Shown here: positions 8,746-18,482 of the stretch, piece after piece | Position numbering within the stretch: position 1 is the first letter of the stretch | How the letters are laid out: each line of letters begins with the position of its first letter | Assembly (NCBI RefSeq): GCF_013403915.1 | Contig: NZ_JABFDI010000009.1 | Coordinates: 112,600 to 176,599, forward strand | Source: Winogradskyella pacifica | GTDB lineage: Bacteria; Bacteroidota; Bacteroidia; Flavobacteriales; Flavobacteriaceae | Reading direction: 5' to 3' | Length of the DNA: 64,000 nucleotides | Notes under the pieces: model-generated | Databases searched by the model: none | What the model was told of the DNA's origin: nothing | What the model saw: only the letters and a program-made list of their open reading frames with translations | Program-made: the position numbers and the translations under genes

Positions 8746-9351
8746 ATGAAAACGCTACTGATAATTGATGTACAGAATGATTTTATGCCAAGTGGATCGC
8801 TTCCTGTTCCCAATGGAGATGAAATTGTACCTGTAATTAATAAGATTCGAGATAAATTTGATTTGGTAATTGGCACACAAGATTGGCACCCAAAAGATCA
8901 TATAAGTTTTGCTAGCAATCACGAAGGAAAATCTAATTTTGATGTGATTGAAATTCATAATCAACCACAAATCTTATGGCCAGATCACTGCGTGCAAGGC
9001 ACAGAAGGCGCAAAATTTCATCCCGGTTTAAATACCGAAAAATTTGAAGCTATTTTTAGAAAAGGAACAGATAAAACTATTGATAGTTACAGTGCCTTTT
9101 ATGATAATGGCCATTTAAAGTCAACCGGATTAACAGGTTATTTAAAAGAAAAAGAAATCACCCAATTGTATGTTTGTGGTTTAGCGGCGGATATTTGTGT
9201 TTACTTTTCAATAATTGATGCCTTGCAGGAAGGTTTTTCTTGCTATTTTATTGATGATGCTTCTAAAGCTCTAGATACTAAAGAATTTGAAACGCTTAAA
9301 AAAGAAATGATTGCTAAAGGAATTCAAATCGTAAGGTCGGAATCTTTATAA
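8746..9351 (+). CDS. pncA: Nicotinamidase
   Basis: A 201-residue isochorismatase-fold amidase converting nicotinamide to nicotinate. The catalytic triad appears as Asp8 (IIDVQNDF), Lys106 (FRKGTDK) and Cys151 (LAADICVYF). The likely metal ligands are Asp46 and His48 in QDWHPKDH and His81 in LWPDHCVQG. Length and motifs are standard. It is co-directional with pncB, so its product feeds directly into the upstream gene's enzyme. Confidence 0.96.
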   Translation: MKTLLIIDVQNDFMPSGSLPVPNGDEIVPVINKIRDKFDLVIGTQDWHPKDHISFASNHEGKSNFDVIEIHNQPQILWPDHCVQGTEGAKFHPGLNTEKFEAIFRKGTDKTIDSYSAFYDNGHLKSTGLTGYLKEKEITQLYVCGLAADICVYFSIIDALQEGFSCYFIDDASKALDTKEFETLKKEMIAKGIQIVRSESL

Positions 9352-9365
9352 TAGAGACAGCACAA

Positions 9366-9674
9366 TTAGTTCTCTGGTTTTTTATTCATTTTTAAGTAAA
9401 TCCATTTGGCAAATACAAGTCCTAAAAGACCTCCCAATGCAGATACTACTATATTAATCAATAATCGAAGTCCATCAAAATCCCCATTATTCATTATAGA
9501 CCAAGGATCAAAACCTAATCTGCCAAAAGACTTGATTAATAAAACACTTCCAAAAACGCCAATTAAAGTATTTCCCTTAAACCCAAACGTATATTTTTTA
9601 TTAAAATAACCGAATAGATTCGCAGCAATTATTCCTACCAGAATACTAATTAATGAAATTAAAGTGCCTGTCAT
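9366..9674 (-). CDS. Small membrane protein, GlsB/YeaQ/YmgE (transglycosylase-associated) type
   Basis: A 102-residue protein with three hydrophobic segments and glycine-rich repeats (ISILVGIIAANLFGYF, GVFGSVLLIKSFG, VSALGGLLGLVFAKWIYLK). This fits the YeaQ/GlsB family of small membrane proteins of unclear, often stress-linked, function. It is convergent with pncA. It begins 15 bases downstream of cydB on the same strand and could be the last gene of that transcript. Confidence 0.7.
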   Translation of the reverse strand: MTGTLISLISILVGIIAANLFGYFNKKYTFGFKGNTLIGVFGSVLLIKSFGRLGFDPWSIMNNGDFDGLRLLINIVVSALGGLLGLVFAKWIYLKMNKKPEN

Positions 9675-9689
9675 AATAACAACATTTTA

Positions 9690-10763
9690 TTAATGTCCAT
9701 AATCCATGTGATCTATTTTCCCACCCATTAATCTTTTTTGAATAATCATATATACAAAAAGAAGAATAAAACCAATAATTCCCCAAGTCATAGCCACAGA
9801 CAAACCATATTCTGATGCAGCTGTATTGTATATGGTTAAATCCTCGTGAGTATCATTAATAGAAGGTAATATTACAGGAAATAATGATGCCAATGACGAT
9901 GTGATTCCTCCCAATATTAATAAGGTTGACAATACAAAAGCATGACTATCTTTTTTGATTTTTTTTATAAAAAACAACCCTACTAATCCTATTATATAAA
10001 TAAAAGGAAACACTAATAAATAAGGCTTATGAATAAAATTATCTAATGAATTAGGGTTCACTATTTGCCATACATATAATGAGAATAATGTCAGCACAGC
10101 AAGCGCGATATTCAACTTAAAAATAACACTTTTTAGCTTTGAATTGATTGAGGAATTCGTTTTTAAAATCACCCAATTAGCACCATGAATTGTTAAGGTG
10201 ACTACAGCAATAAATCCTATAATAATTGTAAACCAATCTATAACTCCAGGGTGCTCTGTTAACGGACTAAAACTACTATCCCATAAAGGCAAGAAAAAAT
10301 AATGCCCTTCATGAGCGGAAACTCCGTTTTCTACACTTCCTAAATTGACTCCTCTAACAATATTACCCAAAGCGATACCGAAAAACAAGGCTAATAACAA
10401 GCTAGAAACTCCAAAGGATTTATCCCAAATATCTTTCCACATTTGATATTTAAACTGTCCTCTAAATTCTAAGCCAATAGCTCTAAAAATAATTAGCCAT
10501 AAAACAATTATTAAAGGCAGATAAAAGCCACTAAAAACAGAGGCATAAAATGTGGGAAACGCCATAAAAAGCATTCCGCCAGCTGCCACTAACCAAACTT
10601 CATTAGAATCCCAAAATAACCCTGCAGACTTTGTAATTACCTCTTTATCCTCTTCTTTTTTAGCAAAGAACAAATGAATGATGCCGGCACCAAAATCATA
10701 ACCATCTAAAATAAAAAATACAGTTAAAACAATTCCTACCGCGATGTACCAAAATATTTCCAT
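9690..10763 (-). CDS. cydB: Cytochrome bd oxidase subunit II
   Basis: A 357-residue multi-span protein of the CydB/AppB family. The N-terminus contains YDFGAGIIHLFF, then SAGLFWDSNEVWLVAAGGMLFMAFP and FRAIGLEFRGQF, all conserved in subunit II. It partners CydA in the quinol:O2 oxidoreductase used at low oxygen or under respiratory stress. It starts 2 bases after cydA stops, so the genes form an operon. Confidence 0.97.
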   Translation of the reverse strand: MEIFWYIAVGIVLTVFFILDGYDFGAGIIHLFFAKKEEDKEVITKSAGLFWDSNEVWLVAAGGMLFMAFPTFYASVFSGFYLPLIIVLWLIIFRAIGLEFRGQFKYQMWKDIWDKSFGVSSLLLALFFGIALGNIVRGVNLGSVENGVSAHEGHYFFLPLWDSSFSPLTEHPGVIDWFTIIIGFIAVVTLTIHGANWVILKTNSSINSKLKSVIFKLNIALAVLTLFSLYVWQIVNPNSLDNFIHKPYLLVFPFIYIIGLVGLFFIKKIKKDSHAFVLSTLLILGGITSSLASLFPVILPSINDTHEDLTIYNTAASEYGLSVAMTWGIIGFILLFVYMIIQKRLMGGKIDHMDYGH

Positions 10764-10765
10764 AA

Positions 10766-12097
10766 TTAATGTGTTTTAGGCGTTGGACCTTCGTTAATTG
10801 TTTTGCCTACTAAGACTAGAAATAATAAACCTAGTAACATATATAAAGCAACAAAACCTAATAATGTAAATAAGGTATTACCAGATGATACTGTAGGCGA
10901 AATACCATCGCTTGTTCTTAATAAGCCGTAAACTAAATACGGTTGCCTACCCAGTTCTGCTGTGTACCACCCCGTAATGTTTGCGATATATGGAAAGGGC
11001 ACTAAAAACATGATTGTCCAAAGTAGTGGTTTGATATTGTAGAGTTTTTTTCGCCATAAAAAGAACAACGCTAAAGCCATAACACCAATAAATATAGTTC
11101 CTAGACCAACCATTATGTGATACGAATAATATAAGGCAGGTATATTATCTGGCAATTCATCGGCATCAAACTGATCCATACCAGGAATTTGTTTGTGCCA
11201 TTCTTGATAGGTTAAAAAGCTTAATATATTAGGAACTGCAATCTTATTATCTAACTTTTTTTCGACCATGTTAGGTTGTCCTATTAGAACGATTTCGGCC
11301 CCTGCTTCTTCGGTTTCAAAAATGCCTTCCATAGCTGCAAATGTTCCTGGTTGGTATTTTGCAACGTTTTTAGCATTCCAATCTCCTGTCGGAAAAGCAA
11401 CTAACACACTAGAAATAAGTCCAAATACCACACCTGTTTTTAAAAACAATTTTCCATATTCTGAATGTTTGTTTCTTAAGATATAAAACGCACCTATACT
11501 AGACATCACAAAAGCGGACGTTACAACCGATGCCATTTGATTATGTAGAAAAGCAGGCAATAACCAAGGGTTTGTAAAAAGAGCAGAAAAGTTTTCTAAT
11601 ACAAATTTTCCATTGTCTAAAATTTCGTATCCAACAGGGTGTTGCATCCAAGCATTAGTAGCGAGGATAAACCAACCACTTGCCCAAGAGCCCAAGAATA
11701 CTAAAAAGCCTGTTAGAAAGTGTAGCTTCTGCCCCATTAACTTTTCACCAAAAATGAATAGCGCTAAAAACGACGATTCTAGAAAAAAGGAGAACATACC
11801 TTCCATGGCTAAAGTTTGTCCAATAATGCCACCTGTTAACTCTGAAAATTTTGCCCAATTGGTGCCAAATTGAAACTCCATCGGAATCCCTGTTACCACA
11901 CCCATGGTAAAATTAATAGCAAAAATTTTCATGAAAAATTTTGCTGCATTGTTATATTTATCAATTTTAGTTCTAAGAAATTTCCATTTAAAGTAGACGA
12001 TCATCAACGATAGTCCCATGGTTAATTGCGGAAAAATGTAGTGAAATGTGATAGTAAATGCAAATTGCAATCTATCGTAAAAGATCATGTCTTCCAT
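10766..12097 (-). CDS. cydA: Cytochrome bd oxidase subunit I
   Basis: A 443-residue CydA-family protein, binding the haems of the bd-type quinol oxidase in the cytoplasmic membrane. The start is MEDMIFYDRLQFAFTITFHY, with the haem-ligand His19 in the FHYIFPQLTMG segment. The conserved GRQPYLVYGLLRT lies near the C-terminus. The Q-loop is of the short type, as in many Bacteroidetes. An upstream transcript carrying a 52-codon ORF ends at a terminator before this gene, so cydA probably has its own promoter in the 60 bases before the start. Confidence 0.97.
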   Translation of the reverse strand: MEDMIFYDRLQFAFTITFHYIFPQLTMGLSLMIVYFKWKFLRTKIDKYNNAAKFFMKIFAINFTMGVVTGIPMEFQFGTNWAKFSELTGGIIGQTLAMEGMFSFFLESSFLALFIFGEKLMGQKLHFLTGFLVFLGSWASGWFILATNAWMQHPVGYEILDNGKFVLENFSALFTNPWLLPAFLHNQMASVVTSAFVMSSIGAFYILRNKHSEYGKLFLKTGVVFGLISSVLVAFPTGDWNAKNVAKYQPGTFAAMEGIFETEEAGAEIVLIGQPNMVEKKLDNKIAVPNILSFLTYQEWHKQIPGMDQFDADELPDNIPALYYSYHIMVGLGTIFIGVMALALFFLWRKKLYNIKPLLWTIMFLVPFPYIANITGWYTAELGRQPYLVYGLLRTSDGISPTVSSGNTLFTLLGFVALYMLLGLLFLVLVGKTINEGPTPKTH

Positions 12098-12160
12098 ATC
12101 TGGATTTTAGACTATAAAAATACGAATGAAAAGCCAATAACTACGCAACTTTTGCGACAT

Positions 12161-12192
12161 AAAAAGGCCACCTAAATCACTTTAGATAGCCA
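12161..12192 (-). terminator. Intrinsic terminator between the 52-codon ORF and cydA
   Basis: Read on the minus strand, an 11-bp stem (GGCTATCTAAA / TTTAGGTGGCC, two G-U pairs) with a GTGA loop is followed by five T residues. It lies 28 bases after the small ORF stops and 63 bases before cydA begins. Confidence 0.75.
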
Positions 12193-12219
12193 CAGTTTTT
12201 CAAATGATTGCATTTATAA

Positions 12220-12378
12220 TTATCTTTCTATTGAATCGTCATCTTTAGGTTTTCCGCTCATCATCATTTTAAGAACAACTCCAACTAAAGTCAGACATAC
12301 TAATGCAAAAATAGCAATCATTACAACTCCGTTATTCCAATTATTAACAAGTGTCACTGCAGTATTAATCATAATCAT
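12220..12378 (-). CDS. Small single-span membrane protein (52 aa) upstream of cydA
   Basis: An open frame of 52 codons with an ATG start (12376-12378), a hydrophobic core of about 21 residues (VVMIAIFALVCLTLVGVVLK) and a charged tail ending KPKDDDSIER. Size and topology are like the small subunits (CydX, CbdX) that stabilise bd oxidases, and it sits next to cydAB. However, it lies upstream rather than downstream of cydB, and a terminator separates it from cydA. Treat it as a real small membrane protein gene with an unproven link to the oxidase. Confidence 0.6.
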   Translation of the reverse strand: MIMINTAVTLVNNWNNGVVMIAIFALVCLTLVGVVLKMMMSGKPKDDDSIER

Positions 12379-12455
12379 GTGTTTAAATTATTACAACAAA
12401 AATATAGTACGCAGCTTAATTTAATTATGACATTTATCAGTAAAACCAACTTTAA

Positions 12456-12749
12456 TTAATGTGTATTAATCACATTAATAATATCACTTTCTTGAAGTAC
12501 ACCCGATTGTCTCCAAACTTGCTTACCATTTTTAAATAATAACATTGTTGGCACTCCTCTCACTTGATATTTTGAAGCCAAAGCTTGATTTTTATCAACA
12601 TCTATTTTTAATATAGTAATACCATCACCCAATTTATCTTTTACTTGTTTTAAAATTGGACTCAACATTTTACAAGGTCCGCACCAATCGGCGAAAAAAT
12701 CAACTAAAACGGGCTGCTCTTGATTTATTATTTCTGAAAATTTACTCAT
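12456..12749 (-). CDS. trxA: Thioredoxin
   Basis: A 97-residue thioredoxin fold with the classical active site WCGPC at residues 22-26 and the cis-proline region VRGVPTMLLFKNG. There is no signal peptide, so it is cytoplasmic. It starts 47 bases after the phosphopantetheinyl transferase gene in the same direction and may be the last gene of the biosynthetic transcript or an independent general thioredoxin. Nothing suggests a specialised partner. Confidence 0.93.
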   Translation of the reverse strand: MSKFSEIINQEQPVLVDFFADWCGPCKMLSPILKQVKDKLGDGITILKIDVDKNQALASKYQVRGVPTMLLFKNGKQVWRQSGVLQESDIINVINTH

Positions 12750-12796
12750 ATCTAACTTAATTTTTTATTGCTAACCAATATATAATATACTTAAGA

Positions 12797-13576
12797 CTAA
12801 ATTAAACTCCTTATTTCATCTACTGTTGGACTCGGATAGAACGCTATATTAGCGTTACTTAAAGTTTCATTTGTTAGCGCTAATGCTCCTATATGATTTT
12901 CGTTTACTTTGAAACTTATAACACTTACATTTTTAAAATTACAGACCAATGCACTCAATATATTGTGGAAACCATCTGTAACAGGGATTTTAATTAAATC
13001 CTCATCAATACCTTTTCCTATGGCTTTAACAATCGCTTCTTTTCGAGTCCAAAATTTATAAAACATAGATCTACTGTCTTTACTGCTCTGAATAGTGTCT
13101 ATTTCGATAATATCGTAGACCACTGGAATAATTTCAGAATAATCAAAGTGTTGATCTATTTTTTCTATATCAACTCCTAACTCACAATTACCAAAGGCAA
13201 TAATTGCAAAATCACCTGCGTGAGAGACATTAAAAAACAACGTTTTATCTAATGGAAAATACGGTTTATGGTTCTCTCCTTTTTCAAAATAGACTTGTGA
13301 TACCTCTATACTTTTCTGTTTCGCAATTAAAATTTTAAGAAAACTTCGACAGATAATAAATCGATTTGAATCTCTTAATTGATGATATCTCTGCGCTCTT
13401 AGAACTTCTTGTGGTGATAAAAATTTTGATAAAACCTCTATAATATTATAGTATTGCGACAATTCTATTTTAAATAATTTAATAACTGAATTGTCATATA
13501 CTGAAGCCTCACCTTGTGCCTGCACAACCTTAGACAATCCACAAAACAAACGACTTTCTAAATTCTTAATCTTCAT
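12797..13576 (-). CDS. Sfp-type 4'-phosphopantetheinyl transferase
   Basis: A 259-residue PPTase that transfers phosphopantetheine from CoA to the serine of carrier proteins. The signature motifs are present: FNVSHAG (115-121), GVDIEKI (134-140) and FWTRKEAIVKAIGKG (175-189). The length fits the Sfp/Gsp class. It overlaps the end of the upstream thioesterase gene by 11 bases, so the two are translationally coupled. It presumably activates the three carrier domains encoded in this cluster (Ser550 and Ser1558 of the hybrid synthase, Ser1014 of the NRPS). Confidence 0.93.
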   Translation of the reverse strand: MKIKNLESRLFCGLSKVVQAQGEASVYDNSVIKLFKIELSQYYNIIEVLSKFLSPQEVLRAQRYHQLRDSNRFIICRSFLKILIAKQKSIEVSQVYFEKGENHKPYFPLDKTLFFNVSHAGDFAIIAFGNCELGVDIEKIDQHFDYSEIIPVVYDIIEIDTIQSSKDSRSMFYKFWTRKEAIVKAIGKGIDEDLIKIPVTDGFHNILSALVCNFKNVSVISFKVNENHIGALALTNETLSNANIAFYPSPTVDEIRSLI

Positions 13577-14450
13577 TATTTAAAAGTGTTTGAAGTGTTT
13601 TACCAAATTCTTCAACAACAGGTGATAAAAACATTTGAGAATGATTTCCTGGTAATATATGATTTTGAACACCTCTTAAGGCTATTTTTTTCCAACCTAA
13701 ATATTTGTAGTCGTGCGCAAAGTATATTTTATTAGTCGACCTAAACAATTCTACTTTTATATTTTGCGGAATTATATGGTATCTTTTATAAGCCAACGTA
13801 TGCATCTCATCAATTGTTGCGGAGCGATTAAACTGTAATTGGTATTGTTTTTCACTTCCATGTTTTAGTTTTAAATATAAGCCAGAAAATTTTATTTTCA
13901 ATAAGTTAACCCTACGTTTAAAATTAGAAACACTGCTAAACATGTTTAGGCCCATAAAACCTAATTGTCCTACCGCATACAATAAAGAGACTATTTTTTT
14001 CTTTTTGGGGTGTGAATAGAAGTAACTTGGATAGACATAACTATCAAATAAAAATAAGCCTTTAATATGTTTCCCTGAAGCCTTCAATTGTTTTACCATT
14101 TCAAAAGCGATAATGCCTCCAAACGAGAAGCCTGCTAATGCATAAGGTCCTTCTTTAGTTATATGAGTAATTTCTGAGATATATTGAGATGCCATAGCTT
14201 CTACTGTTTCATGTGGCTTTACATCTCCTTTCAACCCTTTAGCTTGCAAAGCGTAAACGGGCTGATCATCGTCTAAAACATTAGCTAAACTATTAAACTT
14301 TAAAATATCATAATCAGCACCATGTACAATAAAAAGTGGCTCTTTATGACCATTTTCTCTAATAGGAACCAAAGAATAAGACGTGACGTTGTTTTCAGAA
14401 TTAGAAAGGTCTGAGGCTTTTAATGAACTATTTCCTTCAGATATTTTCAT
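13566..14450 (-). CDS. Free-standing thioesterase paralogous to the NRPS TE domain
   Basis: A 294-residue alpha/beta hydrolase of the NRPS/PKS thioesterase family (PF00975 type). It has GFSFGG with nucleophile Ser109, a probable Asp136 (LFLFDSYVYP) and His270 (LPGNHSQMF). It is closely similar to the C-terminal TE of the adjacent synthase, sharing the LVPI...EPL...VHGAD, DQPVY.LQAKGL.G and FDSYVYP/LDSYVYP segments, so it looks like a duplication of that domain. The first 25 residues are a low-complexity Ser/Asn stretch. Roles could be editing (type II TE) or a second release step; sequence cannot distinguish them. Confidence 0.9.
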   Translation of the reverse strand: MKISEGNSSLKASDLSNSENNVTSYSLVPIRENGHKEPLFIVHGADYDILKFNSLANVLDDDQPVYALQAKGLKGDVKPHETVEAMASQYISEITHITKEGPYALAGFSFGGIIAFEMVKQLKASGKHIKGLFLFDSYVYPSYFYSHPKKKKIVSLLYAVGQLGFMGLNMFSSVSNFKRRVNLLKIKFSGLYLKLKHGSEKQYQLQFNRSATIDEMHTLAYKRYHIIPQNIKVELFRSTNKIYFAHDYKYLGWKKIALRGVQNHILPGNHSQMFLSPVVEEFGKTLQTLLNNED

Positions 14451-14451
14451 G

Positions 14452-17400
14452 TTAACTATCTAATATATTTTGTAAGATTCGTCCTAATTTTTTATCGTTT
14501 GGTGGTGAAAGCATGTTAATATGATTTCCTGGGATTTGATGCTTATTAACACCTTTGGTCGCTATTGGTTCCCAACCTAGTAACTCTGTATCATGCGCAT
14601 AAAAAATATCATTCTCAGCGACTCTTAATAGATCGACTTTAATAGCTAGTGGTAAAATTTGATAATTATTTACAGCTTTATTGTGCATCTGATCTAACTT
14701 ATAGGGCCAACTCTTAACTAGCTTATGCTGATTTTCTTTTCCTAATTTCAGCTTTAAATAGCTGTTCTTAATACCACCTTTAAACAATTGAATTCTCCGA
14801 TCAAAATTTGCCTTATTACTAAACATTGTTTTAGTCATAAAAACAGCCATTGCCATTCTGTATTTGGTCTTAGCTATTTTCTTTGCAGTAGTGTTAGAAC
14901 TGTAATAATGTGGGTACACATAACTATCTAATAACACCACCCTTTTAACATCCTTATTTTGTGCTAATAATTGTCTTGCCATTTCAAAAGCAATGACTCC
15001 ACCAAAGGAATAACCAGCTAAAGTATAAGGTCCTTTAGGATTAGATTTAATAATCTCTGAAATATAATGTGTCGCCATTTCTTCAACTGTACCTAGTGGC
15101 TCATCTATACCATTAAGACCTTTAGCCTGAAGGCCATACACAGGTTGATCTGCATCTAAATTATTAGATAACAATTTAAATATCATCACATTATGATCTG
15201 CTCCATGCACCAAGTACAATGGTTCTTTTTTTCCTTTTGGCTGTATAGGTACTAATGAATTCCATGTTATAGAATTTTGATCCATATCTAGATAAAGCGC
15301 CAATTTCTCTATTGTAGAATGGGTCATTAAAGCAGCCAGTGGTAATCTTTTTCCTGTTTCTTTTTCTAAAAGAGACATTACTCGTACGGCGATTAACGAA
15401 TGACCACCAAGCTCAAAAAAGTTACTGTAAATACTAATGTTTTTAATCTTTAAACAGTCTTCCCATATGTCCGCAACTAATTGCTCAACAATTGTCCTAG
15501 GTGCTGTATGTTCCTCAGAATTATTTATAGATAACGTTGAGTTTTTTAATAAAGTTTTACGATCAATTTTACCGTTTAGCGTTTTAGGAAACTCATTAAT
15601 AAGGTTTATTTTTTGAGGTACCATGTGAGACGGTAACAAGGCTTTTAAATTAGTTTTCCATTTTTGATCTGAATTCTCTGAAGGACTATAGGATGGACTT
15701 GCGATGACAAATGCTTTTAATTGTTCTCCATCCATCATTACAACCGAAGATTCAATATCTTCTAGTGTATTCATAACCTCTTCTATTTCGCCTAACTCAA
15801 TACGATGCCCTCTTATTTTAACTTGATCGTCTATACGCCCTAAACACAGAACTTCACCTGTATGAAGTAATTTTCCTAAGTCACCGGTACGATATAATAT
15901 TTTATTTGAAGTCGTTTCAAATGGATTTGGAATAAATTTTTCTGCAGTTAAATCTGATCGTTTCCAATATCCCATAGAAACACCATCACCTGCAATACAT
16001 AACTCTCCAATCGCACCTGGACTTACTAACATGTTTTGGTCATTAAGTAAATACAATTGCGTATTAGCTATAGGTTTACCGATAGTAATTAAATCATCAT
16101 CCGCTTTAATTTGTTTTACGGCAGACCAAATTGTAGTTTCTGTTGGGCCGTACACATTCCAAAGTTCATCAACCTTGTTTAGAAGCTTTTTTGATAAAGC
16201 TAGAGGTAAAGATTCTCCTCCACATAATGCTTTTAAAGGAAAAGCAGTTTCCCATCCCGAATCTAATAACATTTGCCATGTTGTAGGTGTTGCCTGCATT
16301 ATGGTAATATTTTCTTTTTTAAGAAGATCTAACATTAAACGACCATCTTTTGCGGTATCATCATCAGAAATAATTAATTCAGCTCCTTTTAAAAGGGGAA
16401 GAAATAATTCTAAACCGGCAATATCAAAAGAAATAGTTGTTATTGATAATAATCTATCAGATTCCTTAATACCAGGCTCTTTGGCCATGCTACTTAAGAA
16501 ATTAACTAAATTTTTATGAGAAACTTGTACTCCCTTTGGTTTTCCTGTAGAACCAGATGTATAAAGTAAGTATGCTATATCATTTTGATTAACCTCAACA
16601 TTTAATGAATCTTGTGAGAATTCATTCAAATTTGAAAACAAGTCTTCTATTAGTAGTGTTGATGCTGTTGTTTCTAATTTTGAAGCTAATCCTTGTGTGG
16701 TTATTAAAACTTTGGATTCAGAATCGTTTATCATAAAATTTAAACGATCATTAGGATAATTTGGATCTAAGGGCAGGTACGCTGCTCCGCATTTCATAAT
16801 AGCCAATAAGCTAACGACAAGCTCTATAGAACGCGGTAAACAAACACCTACAAAATCACCTTTAGCTATTCCTTTTGACTTTAAACTGTGTGCTAATTGA
16901 TTTACTTGTAGCTCTAAATCTCTATATGAAATCTCAGTATCTGTAAATTTTAAAGCCTTTTTATTATGAAATTTTTGAGCTTGTTTTATCAATAACTCAT
17001 GTAATGGTAAATCAGAATACGAGGTAACTGTAGCGTTTAGTTTTTTATAATCAGTATCATCCGTTTTAATTATATCCGAAATAGAGTTTTCTGGATTTTC
17101 TACAATTTTTTCTATGATATCCTCTAGAGAATTCATCATTTTTTTAATTGTTGCCCCAGTAAAAAGAGATGCATTATATTGCCATTCTAAAACAAAATCA
17201 TCTTCTGAACCACTCGCATTTAAAAATATTTCAAAAGCTTCATACGTTCTAGGATTAGCCTTTAATTTAAACGTCAAATCTTTAAAAAAAACTTGATTGC
17301 TCATCCCCATATCAATATTAAAGACAACGGGTACTAATGGAATACGAGACGGGTCTCTTGCAATAGGCAATTTTTGAAGTAGTTGACCAAAACTTAATTG

Positions 17401-18441
17401 TTGATGGTCATATGCATCAAACATTAAAGATTTGCGATTTTTTAGATAAGCATTAAATGGCTGATCTAAAACAACTTTACTTCGTAATGGTAATAAATTA
17501 ACACAATGTCCTATTAATTGTGTTTTCCCTGTGACTGCTTGTCCGGCTGCAGGCAAACCTAAAACAATATCACTCTGCCCTGTTTGTTTACAGAGAAACA
17601 ATTCAAAAGCAGTCATTAAAGTTGTTACAAAACTACTACCAACACGTACACCTGTTTTTTTAAGCTTAGCTAATAAATCACTATTTAAAGGAAAGTCTAG
17701 GCGATCACTTTTATAATTCCGTACCTCAGGCCTTGGAAAATTCGTTGGCATATTTAGCTCTGGTACGTTAGGCTGGTACTGCTTTAGCCAAAATTGTTCT
17801 GTGTCACGAAATTCCTCACTAATTAAAAACTGTTGGTGTTCATCTGCATAATCACTATATGGTATGGGATCTGGAATTTTTAGATTCTCGCTAGATACAT
17901 TTGAAGAATACAACAACCCCAATTCTTCAATCATAATACCAGTAGACCAACCATCGCATATTATATGATGTGCGGTTAGTACTAATTGATGCTCATTTTT
18001 GTTTAATTTAATCAATCCTGCTCTCAATAATGGTCCACTAACCAAATCAAAAACTTTATTAGCATCTGTTAAAATATACTGAGCAACTTTATTCTTTTTT
18101 TCGGAATCAGTAAGGTGAGAAATATCATCAAAATCTAAAGGAATAGTCACCTCTTCTAAGACAGTCATAAAACGTCCATCTGTACTAAATATAGCACGCA
18201 AAGACTCATGCCTCTTAATCAACTGGCTTATAGCGTCCTCTAAGGCTAATTTATCTAAATCACCATTTAAGACAATAGAAACAGACTCATTATAGGATCT
18301 ATTAGCGTCCTCACCTCCTAATCTACAACCAATCCAAATTTCAGCTTGCGATTGGGTAGCGTAAATGACCTTTTCAACTTTTGGTCCATCAAAAGGGTTG
18401 AATGCTTTTTTATTTATAGTATCAGTTGGTTGTAAAATCAT
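14452..18441 (-). CDS. Nonribosomal peptide synthetase, C-A-PCP-TE
   Basis: A 1329-residue single-module terminal NRPS. The condensation domain covers about 20-460, with HHIICDG at 158-164. The adenylation domain covers about 475-965 (LLYTSGSTGKPKG, YRTGDLG, NGKIDR). The carrier domain has Ser1014 in FFELGGHSL. The thioesterase covers about 1060-1329, with GYSFG at 1142-1146. Aligning the A-domain pocket by eye to the GrsA positions gives D-I-L-Q-L-G-V-I-W, one substitution from the known glycine code DILQLGLIW, so glycine is the likely substrate. The C domain should accept the acyl chain from the upstream synthase. It starts 41 bases after that gene. Confidence 0.95.
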   Translation of the reverse strand: MILQPTDTINKKAFNPFDGPKVEKVIYATQSQAEIWIGCRLGGEDANRSYNESVSIVLNGDLDKLALEDAISQLIKRHESLRAIFSTDGRFMTVLEEVTIPLDFDDISHLTDSEKKNKVAQYILTDANKVFDLVSGPLLRAGLIKLNKNEHQLVLTAHHIICDGWSTGIMIEELGLLYSSNVSSENLKIPDPIPYSDYADEHQQFLISEEFRDTEQFWLKQYQPNVPELNMPTNFPRPEVRNYKSDRLDFPLNSDLLAKLKKTGVRVGSSFVTTLMTAFELFLCKQTGQSDIVLGLPAAGQAVTGKTQLIGHCVNLLPLRSKVVLDQPFNAYLKNRKSLMFDAYDHQQLSFGQLLQKLPIARDPSRIPLVPVVFNIDMGMSNQVFFKDLTFKLKANPRTYEAFEIFLNASGSEDDFVLEWQYNASLFTGATIKKMMNSLEDIIEKIVENPENSISDIIKTDDTDYKKLNATVTSYSDLPLHELLIKQAQKFHNKKALKFTDTEISYRDLELQVNQLAHSLKSKGIAKGDFVGVCLPRSIELVVSLLAIMKCGAAYLPLDPNYPNDRLNFMINDSESKVLITTQGLASKLETTASTLLIEDLFSNLNEFSQDSLNVEVNQNDIAYLLYTSGSTGKPKGVQVSHKNLVNFLSSMAKEPGIKESDRLLSITTISFDIAGLELFLPLLKGAELIISDDDTAKDGRLMLDLLKKENITIMQATPTTWQMLLDSGWETAFPLKALCGGESLPLALSKKLLNKVDELWNVYGPTETTIWSAVKQIKADDDLITIGKPIANTQLYLLNDQNMLVSPGAIGELCIAGDGVSMGYWKRSDLTAEKFIPNPFETTSNKILYRTGDLGKLLHTGEVLCLGRIDDQVKIRGHRIELGEIEEVMNTLEDIESSVVMMDGEQLKAFVIASPSYSPSENSDQKWKTNLKALLPSHMVPQKINLINEFPKTLNGKIDRKTLLKNSTLSINNSEEHTAPRTIVEQLVADIWEDCLKIKNISIYSNFFELGGHSLIAVRVMSLLEKETGKRLPLAALMTHSTIEKLALYLDMDQNSITWNSLVPIQPKGKKEPLYLVHGADHNVMIFKLLSNNLDADQPVYGLQAKGLNGIDEPLGTVEEMATHYISEIIKSNPKGPYTLAGYSFGGVIAFEMARQLLAQNKDVKRVVLLDSYVYPHYYSSNTTAKKIAKTKYRMAMAVFMTKTMFSNKANFDRRIQLFKGGIKNSYLKLKLGKENQHKLVKSWPYKLDQMHNKAVNNYQILPLAIKVDLLRVAENDIFYAHDTELLGWEPIATKGVNKHQIPGNHINMLSPPNDKKLGRILQNILDS

Positions 18442-18482
18442 TTTTATAAAACGGGTTGGGCGTATTATTTAAATTCTATCTC

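Noticed and set aside
12220..12378. Calling the 52-aa ORF cydX
   Set aside because: No sequence match to CydX motifs could be shown, the gene is upstream rather than after cydB, and a terminator separates it from cydA.
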